A DNA stretch of 42,906 nucleotides, taken from the NCBI GenBank assembly GCA_000934455.1, contig KN882318.1, positions 42,206-85,111 on the forward strand, given 5' to 3'. The notes beneath the pieces were generated by a model. It did not search any database, had not been told where the DNA came from, and saw only the letters and a program-made list of their open reading frames with translations. The DNA is from Apostichopus parvimensis. Lineage: Eukaryota > Echinodermata > Holothuroidea > Aspidochirotida > Stichopodidae. Position 1 is the first letter of the stretch. Each line of letters starts with the position of its first letter. Shown here piece after piece: positions 34,556 to 42,906 of this stretch. A program made the position numbers and the translations under genes.

Positions 34556-34877
34556 GCATGCAACTTCCGAGGAACAACACAAAACCGGAAAACATTTATG
34601 AATAACAAAGGTTTGACTGATTTGAACTGCTTTGAAATCACGTATCACTGGCAATTTGCGTCGAGCACCCTCTATCGGCCTCTTTTTTGGTCAGTTTTCA
34701 ACTTTCGAGGAACAATAGAAACCCGAAAAACTTTTAGGGACAACAAAGGTTTTCAAATCTTTTGTTGTCCCTAAAAGTTTTTCGGGTTTCTATTGTTCCT
34801 CGAAAGTTGAAAACTGACCAAAAAAGAGGCCGATAGAGGGCGCTCGACGCATATTGCCAGTGATACGTGATTTCAAA
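34556..34877. repeat. 117-bp foldback with an upstream partial copy
   Basis: Arms 34631-34747 and 34761-34877 are reverse complements at 115 of 117 positions around a 13-bp loop. 34556-34625 is a diverged direct copy of the inner part of the left arm (ttccgaggaacaa, ataacaaaggttt). Confidence 0.9.
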
Positions 34878-34980
34878 AGTTTGATAAAACGCCCAGTGAC
34901 AGCTTTGTGACAGTGAAGAGAAAGTTTTGAAAAACAACTGGATCTTTAAGTATTTAAAAAGTTCCAATATCAGTGTCCCA

Positions 34981-35046
34981 CTTCATGGTCTAGTGGTACA
35001 GATAACTTTTGGCAACCTGAGATCCCCAGTTCAATCCCAACTTCTG
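34981..35046 (+). repeat. Possible tRNA-derived SINE fragment
   Basis: catggtctagtggtacaga resembles an A box and cagttcaatccc a B box, at tRNA-like spacing. Clover-leaf pairing is poor, so this is a decayed SINE head rather than a tRNA gene. Confidence 0.4.
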
Positions 35047-35049
35047 CTT

Positions 35050-37001
35050 GTCTTTTACAAACACAAAATAAAAGCACACACAATTTTTTTTTGTGGAAAA
35101 TTGCATTACAAAAATGCATCCACTCATATTGCATCTATTTAGACCAACAAGACAAATTCATTTAGTAATCTTACACCATTTCTTCAAAAATGTTGCTAGA
35201 GAAGAATAACATTCGCTTCAAATATGTTTTACTGGTTAATGGATAATTTAACATAGGTTAATCTTTTCCATGCCAAATCGGTTCATGGGAGGGTTTTTTT
35301 CTTCACCCTAGCAAACATCCTTGAACTACCTGTCCCAAGTCAAGTTGTCCCAATCAATATATGCTAAAAGTAGTCAACCAAGTAAAGAACAGAAAGTGAA
35401 CTTCCATTGACCTTTTTAAGCAAACGACAGCATAATAACTTCTTAGCAACAGTATTAATACAGTTAACTGTACACTTTTGAACATTTTGGAACTAAAGGG
35501 AGCTTTTTTGGTGGGACTGACTTTAAGGATTTACTTGTAAGAAATATTTACTCACCATTGTGCCTAAAATTTAACAACACAAATGATGTTACAGCAATAC
35601 AGATTCATTTTTATGTATGATTCTAGACATACTTGTTGCACATCCAACTTAAAGGACCCTAGAATTAAATGTTTGCAGATAATATCAATAGTATTGTGTC
35701 AAAAACACACAACCCTCTGGCAAGGAAAACACAGTGAACATACAGCGACCTGTGGGCTATCTAAACCAGAAATGCAAACATTGCATGGTGGTTCTTGATG
35801 ATATTATTAAATACATCTTTTACGAAACTAACACATCTAAACGGATACAAGCTCTACACAGATTAAATGTTTCATTGAGTTTCACTGACTTGAACAGTGG
35901 TGATAATGTTGCACTTCAACTGACATTTGTATGATTACAGACACTATGAATGAATAACCATTCTACAATGTTGCTCGTCTGTACTCTAGCAAATAAAACC
36001 CAATCAGTAGCATCCATAACCTTCTCTTTGAAGCAGAAACACTTTCAAAGCTTTTCAGCTTAGCTCTGCTTTGAACTGAAATGTCTCTGGCCTCCTCTTG
36101 CCCTTTCTCGTTACTTACATTAAAATGAAATCTTGACCAATACTGACCTCAAGTGATCAGTATGGTTCTTGCATTAATATGGACCTACCTATCAAGTATA
36201 AAGTTCATCCAAGTTCCCCCACCCCCCGCCCCTTTTGCTGTTATTGAAGGTTTTCAAGTGACCTATGCTGACCTCCACCAATTTATAAGCATTAATGTGC
36301 AGACCAAAGGGATCTACATACCATTTATCAAGTTTCTACTAAGCTTAACGAGTCAGAATACCAATACACTTAAGATAGCAAAACATTTGCTTAATTATTT
36401 CTTTACACAATTTTTCCTCCTGGCTATCAGTCATAATTCGCAAAGTATAGAACAATTTAAGGAGTTTTGAGACAAGTTTGCTGTTGTTGCTGCTAGGATG
36501 TTTGCAAGATAGATATGCTCTTACAACCTCAGTGTTTCATTGCGTAAAATATCGCATTGATTTAGGCAGTGTAATGGAATAATTGAAGTGGTTGTTTCCT
36601 TGAAAAATATAAATTTGAAAGACACATTGACATTGGACGGAATGTTCATCAACAAGTTGGAAATATAAAAAAATAACTATACCGACAGTTGAGTTAGCAT
36701 GAAAGCAGTGTCCATATAGGAACGGCACTTCGGCGTTTCCTCACCTGAAAGAAAATCGGCTGATTTAAGTACTCATCATCTTCTGTTGTTTGAAGCACCA
36801 CTAAAATGTTATGGAAAATTACCTCACAATGCTATAATAACATTACTAAAATTGCCACTAAATGGATGTTACGTTCAAAGAAATCGGACAAACCGTTCCT
36901 GGACGTCCTAACCCACCCAGAAACTAATACCTGTCGGCTATGACGCATATATTTGTCAGAAGGACAATTACCAAACATTGATTTTATCAGTCATGACATT
37001 T
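35050..37001. other. Intergenic / 3' region of the minus-strand gene
   Basis: AT-rich sequence with no gene, no inverted ends and no array recognised. It must include the 3' UTR of the minus-strand gene, but I did not spot a canonical AATAAA on the minus strand within about 1.5 kb of its stop. Confidence 0.5.
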
Positions 37002-37274
37002 TCACCACATCATGGCTGCTGTTATCTTTCTAACCAGAGACTCCACATCCTGCTTTCTCTCTGAGCACAAGTTTCTTGCGTATTTGATCCGAGCCCGATT
37101 TAAATCTACGATATCTTTGATCCGACGATCCTCTTGAGCATTTACCGATCCATTTGATTGGATGTGTTGGTGGATTAGATCAGGGCACTGATCAATGATG
37201 GTGTTGTCCATTTTGTCCAAACTTTCATCTGCAGCTGAAAACTCACTGGCAATCACACAGCATGACACTTTAAC
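37002..37274 (-). CDS. Unknown coiled-coil gene, last exon and stop
   Basis: Minus-strand acceptor ttttttttaaag; TGA at 37004-37002. Encodes VKVSCCVIASEFSAADESLD, then NTIIDQCPDLIHQHIQSNG, then ARIKYARNLCSERKQDVES and LVRKITAAMMW. The Met inside the exon (37268) is not taken as a start because the frame continues through the acceptor. Confidence 0.8.
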   Translation of the reverse strand, partial: VKVSCCVIASEFSAADESLDKMDNTIIDQCPDLIHQHIQSNGSVNAQEDRRIKDIVDLNRARIKYARNLCSERKQDVESLVRKITAAMMW

Positions 37275-40200
37275 CTTTAAAAAAAAATTGAGAGGGGGAG
37301 AGAGAAAAGAAAGATTGTATTTGCGTTTTGACTTGACTGAGATATAACACTGTTACTTCAATGTAATGATTCACTTAACATGACGAGAATTAGTCCATTA
37401 ACCATAGGTTGCATTTTTCAGCTCTCTTGACCTCAACTTACTGAAACTTTATCTCTCCTGCAAACAGGCTGGTGAGTTTGGAAGAATTGATTTGTTCACA
37501 CCTTGCCATGTCTGCCTTGATCTGATAGTGATTTGGCTACTAGCTGTGTGATGAGTTGCATAAGAGACGAAAAGGCAGCTCAACTAAGGTGCGAAAAGAT
37601 GGGACTGATCACTCAGTTTAACCAGGTTTTTGGATGCAACCTATAGCTAATGGACACTTTCGCGGCATGAAGAAAAGAACCAAAATGGCGTGGCCAGCCT
37701 TTATAATTAACAATATTAACAACATTTCTAGGCCTGCAAGTAAAGAAGGTATTATTATTATTATTATTACACCAGTACTTATAGAATGCAATATCCTGAA
37801 GCTCAATGCGCTGAACAAAACAAGTAAACTATACAACAATTAACCATAGACTTCCTTGAAGTAAATTTTCCACTTTATGTGACCATTGACAGAGATCACA
37901 AAGTTGATGGAAAGGCTGCATATATACGCAATATTTCAATATTGTTAACAGGTTTTTGCAATTCTGAGTCCATTGCTGACAACAATGCATCACATATTGG
38001 GGTCAGTTTACACTTACATTACAGCAGACACAATGCCATGTTTTGTTCTGTTTACTTCCATTTAAATGAATTCCTTACCTCACTGTCAAATGCCTGGAGT
38101 AATTCCTTCATAAATTCATTTTTCTCATCCTCTTCTTTCTCTTCCCCTTTAACAGCAAGTTCCACAAAACCATCCTTCTCCTCCACCTGAAACCAACCAG
38201 AAAGCCAATGGGCTTATTGTGATTGAACATACATTATCATGTACCCGCTATCTATTAACACCTTCACACATTTGACCCTGTGACCGCATTAATATTCTTG
38301 AGATGAGCAACAAAATCAATAGGGCTGGCTCTTCTACTCACTATGGCACATATATGTACCAACTATGATTTCAATCCAACTTGTCGTTGTTCAGTTACCG
38401 TGTTTACAAACTATTTTAGTGAAAATATACTTAAGCCCAGCCCCCTAATAAATATGCATCATATCAACTTGAACATATATATCCATGTACCCACTATCTA
38501 CCAACACATTAATACCAAGTATGAATGAATTCTGACTTTCGGTTGCCGAGTTATTAGCATTTGGAGATTTTCACATTTGACCCCGTGACCTCATTTTTAT
38601 TCATGAGATGAGCACCAAAATCAATAGGGTTAATCTACTTACTATGGCGCACATATGTACCAAGTATGACTTCAGTCCAACTTGTCGTTGTTCAGTTACT
38701 GTGTTTACAAGCTATTTTAGTGAAAATAAACTTAAGCCCCGCCCCCTAATAAATATGCCTAATATCAACTTGAACATATATCACCATGTACCTGCTATCT
38801 ACCAACATATTAATACCAAGTAAAAATAAATTCTGACTTTCGGTTGCAAAGTTATAAGCATTTGGAGATTTTCACGTTGAGTTATCCTGTTTACGAGCCA
38901 AGGGTGTCACATACACACATAGATTCCTTGAGCCTTCGGGCAAGGAATCAAAAAGTGTGGTAAAAATTGTTTTGCCTCCCTTACCCTGCAAGTTGGGGTA
39001 AAGGGGGGGGTGCCTTGAAATACAAAAAGACACTAATGTAGCCCACAATCTCCCTTTCTATATTCATTAAATATCACTGCAACTTTTTTTCACAATTTTC
39101 TTCAAGAACTTTTAAGTTTTACTTCAGCTTTACTGTATCAGTATTGTATATATTCAATTATTTTACCAAAGATGAATAAGAAACAAAAAGCATCAGAAAT
39201 GAGACGAGCAACTAAAGCTTACCAAAACAATACTAAGAATACAAAGTGCTGCTTTAAACCTAGAGGCTTTCCTCTTGACTTACTACAAGCTCCAGCGTTT
39301 CATCCTTCAAGGCCAGTCGTATTCCTTCGATGCAGTCTTCGATTGAACACTTACGGCCTTCCACGATCTCCATATCCATACAAAGCTGTTTGAAGTGCCT
39401 GACGGATTTCTGGTAAGCCGTGTTGGCCTCGTGGACGAGTAAAAGGTGAGAATTACACTGGAAGAACAGTTTGTCCAATTCCGGAATCTTTGTCAACTCC
39501 AAGGATTGGAAGGCGTCTTGTTCCAGCTTCTTAGCTTTTCGGCGCTTCTGCTTTGACCTTTTGACCTGGACGGCCTCCATCTTCTGAAGTGCTTTGTGTC
39601 TGAGCCTGTGTTCAAGAAGATGACGTACCAGAGCCTGGATGGCGATGTGAATGCCACCGTCCGATTCTTTGGCCGAGACAGCCACACTGGGGGAAAAAAA
39701 AGGGAAAAGTTACTTTTATAGAAAATATCTTCCTGTACACAAATTGTGTGGGTTGCAGTATTGTGTTTGTGTTTTATTCACTGTAGTGAAACGCTAGGGA
39801 TGTGGCATGTGGGGTTTACCTTGGAGGAGGAAGATGAAAGCAGGATGAAAGAAAATGCCAACAAATAATCAACTTAGGGTCAAATTTAAATTCACTACAG
39901 TCATAGGCGTAGGAGCCCAATTTGATTTGGGGGGGCTGTAACGACTTGCCCGAAAAATATCACCAAAATTTCGCACGTTCAACATTTTAATGTGCATATC
40001 ATATAGGCTTGCAACGGTTAGTACATCGCATGCCAATTTACATACAATCATTTCCCGTGTTATTACCCTTCCATATTGGTTTTAATTTTTGGGCAAGACG
40101 TTACAATAATCATAATAATGATAATAATAATATAAGTTTAACCATTGAAAAATTCAATGCAATATTTTTTCTTTCAGTAGGTGCCCGAAAAATTCTCAGC

Positions 40201-42790
40201 ATATTGCGAATTTTCACAAAAATATTTGGTTGGGGGCTTGCAGGCCCCCGCCTACTAAGCCTATGACTACAGTATTAAAGTAACCTTTTTCTAGCCAGAG
40301 AACAGAATTATAAATTAACGGACCTACCAAGTAGAAGTAGTTCCATTTCAGTTAAATATTACAGAAATGCTACAAGCCATTACAGAATTTTACCTCTATG
40401 GTGTCACTCTTGGTGCCAAGCGGGGAACAAGGTGCCTCCTGGCAGAGAATGACCTTTTTTTGTTCAGTGTGAGCAAAGTTGGAAATAAATTTGCATGAAA
40501 TGACATGGTTGATATAGGATCCCTTAGCTGATTTAGAATACGAAAAAGATTGGCCAGCTTATGACTATGATTGTTTGTATACTAGAAATGTCAGGAGTTG
40601 TAAAAAAATCTCATGTTTTGCATAATTTTATTTTAATTTTATGTTTTGCATAAAACAATTTATCGAAAGAAATCCATGAGATACTTTAACATTTATAATA
40701 GCAGTAATAGGTACCCTATGCAAGTCTATTATATTGCATTACCATACATCTACAGAACCACATGCCCACTATTCCCCACCAGCCCCTGCTATTACTAATA
40801 CCACCATGGGCGCAGATCAATCCAGATAATGGTGGGGATGCGTGTCTTTTCTCTGATACTATCTAAGCGGAGCACGACCATTGATTCGCGCGTAGCGTAG
40901 AAGATTTTTTTGGCTATTATACCTCCCAGATCGCCAGAAATAACACTTCCCAGACCCAATGATGCTCCCAAACCTCCTTAAAGTTTAGATCTCATGGCTT
41001 AGAAATTTAGTTTGGGGAAAAAATCAGGGGACAAATAATCCAAGTAGACTTTTGTATACAATGGGTCTGGGGTCCTCTCCCAGAAAACAATTATAGACTG
41101 CCGCAAATGCGATTTCCGACCAACATTTAACAACTGTAGATAAATATAATAAAATGAGAACTGCTGCATGTCATTTGCACAAACCTGGATCAAACTGAGC
41201 CAAAGTAAAACACAGGAAAATGAAAAACACAGCGTGGGCAAAACAAAAAGGGGGGGACACACGATATAACATCCCCACAACACTGAAAAAGTTGGTGGGG
41301 ACGTGTCCTGCTGTCCCCACCAGGATCTGTGCCCATGAATAACACCCAAACCCCTCAGTAATACCACAAGTGTTCAAACAGGACATAAAAATGGACCTCA
41401 CCTGCCAACAAAACCATTTTGCTCACAGCAAGCCTCTAACTGTAACACTTCAGCTGGCTTTTCATCTTTAACATGTTCTTCTTCGTATTTCCAAATGTTG
41501 CCCTCGCTGCCCTCTTCATCTTCCCCAGATTTCTTCTCCGCATGATTTGTATCTGATTCCTGCTCGGCTTTATCCATTGTCTTTAATAAATCCTGCTCGT
41601 TACCTTCCTCTCCATTCGTATCTGCAATTGTAACATGTTACATGTAATTAAAAAAACGACCCATTCTTGTGAATGGTTTGCAACCTAAGGAGAAAACTTT
41701 GATTTCAAATTGTGTTGAGTGATAGCAGTAAGATATCAGCATAATTATTAAGCACAACCAAAAATTGTTGACAGGAAGAATCTTATACATTCGTTCAATA
41801 TGATTTCAAAAATAATTTCAATTAAATTAGGCAATGGTAGAAAGTGTTTGATACAAAAACCATTCAAATACATAGACTAAAATGGCTTATACTGATTCCA
41901 TTACTAAATGACTGTTGTTGGCCTATGACAGAGTAACACTTACAATGTCAAATTTATTTCCCAACAGCAAAAACGGAATTTGGGAAGGATCTGCCTTTTC
42001 AAACTCCACAGAGACTCAATTTCAAAAATAATTTCACTTCATTTTAAATTGTGCAGTTTCAGTGTATTCTAAACATCCCCTGTCTTGGACATATATTTTT
42101 AACACAGGTACTTCTACAAGAGGAAATATTTTACAGGACATATGCACTGTTATCAAACAGCATCCAATCTGATCTGAAATAGAGAATGGTAACTAAAAAC
42201 TTTGACATTTAAGAAGCTGGCTTTGATAAAAATTATCACATTAAAATATGACAATTTATGATATCTTCCAAGTTTTATATGCACCAGTAATAAAACTATG
42301 CGCCACTCTTAATCCTGTCATTTGTTAAACTAAACACTTAAAGGGTGTGAAGACTCACTCAAAAAGAAACGTCTCATGCCGTTTATCTGACCTAGTTCGA
42401 ATGAGGTGTAATGTGGTGTTAGAAACCACCATTGATCCCAGAAAATACACACACAGCTTGCTACCGTCTGTAATTAGACACTAGTGCACATTCAATACAT
42501 ACAGCTGCGGTCAATACCCACAACACAGTGTACGGAGCAGCGATGGACATCTCAGGTCCAGATAAAGATAACAAGGTATCACGTTTCATTACTGTCTGCA
42601 TTTTGTAGCAACAAGAAGAAAACGAAATTTGCAAGCAACAGAAAGTTAACTTTTTCAGAGGGCGGCACGCGGTTTGGGGCGAGTCTTCAATGCCTTTAAC
42701 TGTTATCTCACCTTTGCCTACAGGAGTGTTCAATTCTGTCTCAGCATCTTCTGTGAGAGGCGGGTTCAATCTTGCTAATTTCTCCTCAAC
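37002..42790 (-). CDS. Unrecognised charged coiled-coil protein, last 360 residues in 5 exons
   Basis: Five minus-strand exons (42712-42790, 41402-41621, 39284-39686, 38079-38186, 37002-37274) join by GT-AG splicing in one frame: 1,083 coding bases including a TGA stop. The 5' part lies beyond 42906. I do not recognise the family. The visible protein is hydrophilic and mainly helical: an acidic region (GEDEEGSEGN), a strongly basic coiled-coil segment (QVKRSKQKRRKAKKLEQDAF) that could be a nuclear signal, a helical region with scattered Cys (LFFQCNSH, CSIEDCIEG), an acidic lysine-rich linker (VKGEEKEEDEKNE), and a helical C-terminus ending VRKITAAMMW. No signal peptide or membrane segment is seen in this part. 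It converges tail-to-tail with ADGB across about 5.6 kb. Confidence 0.8.
37750..37769. repeat. (ATT)n microsatellite
   Basis: About six trinucleotide units in the last intron of the minus-strand gene. Confidence 0.85.
38079..38186 (-). CDS. Unknown coiled-coil gene, acidic linker exon
   Basis: Minus-strand acceptor ttggtttcag, donor gtaagg; 36 whole codons. Encodes VEEKDGFVELAVKGEEKEED and EFMKELLQAFDSE. It starts with VEEK, as does the first visible exon, perhaps by chance. Confidence 0.78.
38238..38880. repeat. ~305-bp tandem repeat in an intron of the minus-strand gene
   Basis: Units at 38271-38575 and 38576-38880 share tttgacccygtgacc, atgagatgagcamcaaaatc, acttgtcgttgttcagttac and ctgactttcggttgc. 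A truncated earlier unit (catgtacccgctatctat, 38238-38270) precedes them. Confidence 0.85.
39284..39686 (-). CDS. Unknown coiled-coil gene, main helical exon
   Basis: Minus-strand acceptor ttttcccccag, donor gtaagt; 134 codons plus one base. Encodes a helix (IQALVRHLLEHRLRHKALQ), a basic run (VKRSKQKRRKAKKLEQ) and a second helical part (LDKLFFQCNSHLLLVHEANT), ending GIRLALKDETLELV. This is the best-supported exon of the gene. Confidence 0.85.
39902..40265. mobile_element. MITE with perfect 8-bp target duplication
   Basis: Ends cataggcgtaggag and (reverse complement) cataggcttagtagg. Flanked on both sides by ACTACAGT (39894-39901 and 40266-40273). 364 bp, non-coding, with internal cccgaaaaat motifs near both ends. 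The superfamily is not certain; 8-bp duplications fit hAT-like elements. Confidence 0.85.
40805..41337. mobile_element. MITE with 8-bp target duplication, related to 6660-6895
   Basis: Inverted ends catgggcgcagatc / catgggcacagatc. Flanks AATACCAC (40797-40804) and AATAACAC (41338-41345) match at 7 of 8. 533 bp. The open frames on the minus strand here have no protein-like features. Confidence 0.8.
41402..41621 (-). CDS. Unknown coiled-coil gene, acidic exon
   Basis: Minus-strand acceptor acaattgcag, donor gtgagg. Encodes EEGNEQDLLKTMDKAEQES, then EKKSGEDEEGSEGNIWKYEE, then LQLEACCEQNGFVG. Phases agree with both neighbours. Confidence 0.78.
42338..42699 (-). mobile_element. TTAA-flanked MITE, family A, copy 3
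   Basis: Opposite orientation to copies 1 and 2, TTAA on both sides (42338-42341, 42696-42699). Clean ends ttaaagggtgtgaagactca and, reversed, ttaaaggcattgaagactcg. It lies in an intron of the minus-strand gene immediately beyond the splice donor at 42706-42711. Confidence 0.88.
42712..42790 (-). CDS. Unknown coiled-coil gene, first visible exon
   Basis: Minus-strand acceptor gttgttttag, donor gtgaga. Encodes VEEKLARLNPPLTEDAETEL and NTPVGK. It starts in phase 0, so earlier exons lie upstream beyond the window. A MITE ends at 42699, six bases beyond the end of the donor hexamer. Confidence 0.75.
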
Positions 42791-42906
42791 CTAAAACAAC
42801 CAAAACATTCATATTTGACGTTTAACGGAACAGAAGGAATTCAGTAATACATATTGAAGGACGTTAGAGAAACAATGCTATTCAACCCATTAAATTTTGC
42901 TCCCCC

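Noticed and set aside
40999-41401. 122-codon and 76-codon open frames on the minus strand
   Set aside because: Both fall largely within the 40805-41337 MITE and have no recognisable domain; the true exon starts at 41402.
37002-42790. Naming the minus-strand gene as a specific ciliary protein
   Set aside because: No motif that I can tie to a named family; the guess would rest only on proximity to androglobin.

Overview
The window is intron-rich animal DNA, not bacterial. Coding exons of 24 to 403 bp are separated by GT-AG introns of a few hundred to about 2,600 bp, with many small non-autonomous DNA transposons, tRNA-like SINE pieces and simple repeats. The gene content and repeat style suggest a marine invertebrate deuterostome, possibly an echinoderm. 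That is an impression, not a demonstrated assignment.

Positions 107-31420 (+) hold the 3' part of one large gene, androglobin (ADGB). I could join 31 exons in one uninterrupted frame, giving 1,294 residues and a stop. The N-terminal calpain-like protease part lies upstream of the window. In order, the window encodes: a low-complexity acidic/lysine-rich linker; the conserved block around the DIWMDFEDFCKCFK, FHKPN and YLFVDNL motifs; a beta-rich segment; the E to H helices of a globin; an IQ-like calmodulin-binding motif; the A and B helices of the same globin (so the globin fold is circularly permuted); two further conserved beta-rich blocks; and a long charged, coiled-coil tail ending in KSPK-type repeats. 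An 848-base assembly gap (18184-19031) falls inside one intron, and the splice phases match across it.

Positions 31421-37001 are intergenic: the ADGB 3' UTR with two AATAAA signals, then a repeat-dense block. It holds TTAA-flanked MITEs abutting each other, a three-hairpin array, a 117-bp near-perfect foldback and a tRNA-like SINE fragment. Positions 37002-42790 (-) hold the last five exons (360 residues plus stop) of a convergent gene that I do not recognise: a charged, mostly helical protein with a strongly basic coiled-coil segment. Its introns carry MITEs and a ~305-bp tandem duplication.

No undescribed multi-gene system is evident. The best leads are: a Tyr where the proximal heme-ligand His (F8) is expected in the androglobin globin, with His at E7; a 24-nt phase-neutral microexon that can also be read to an early stop; a tandem duplication carrying the end of a coding exon and its splice donor; a MITE insertion with its own empty-site copy next to it; and several TTAA-flanked MITE families, one copy of which ends 6 bp from a splice donor.
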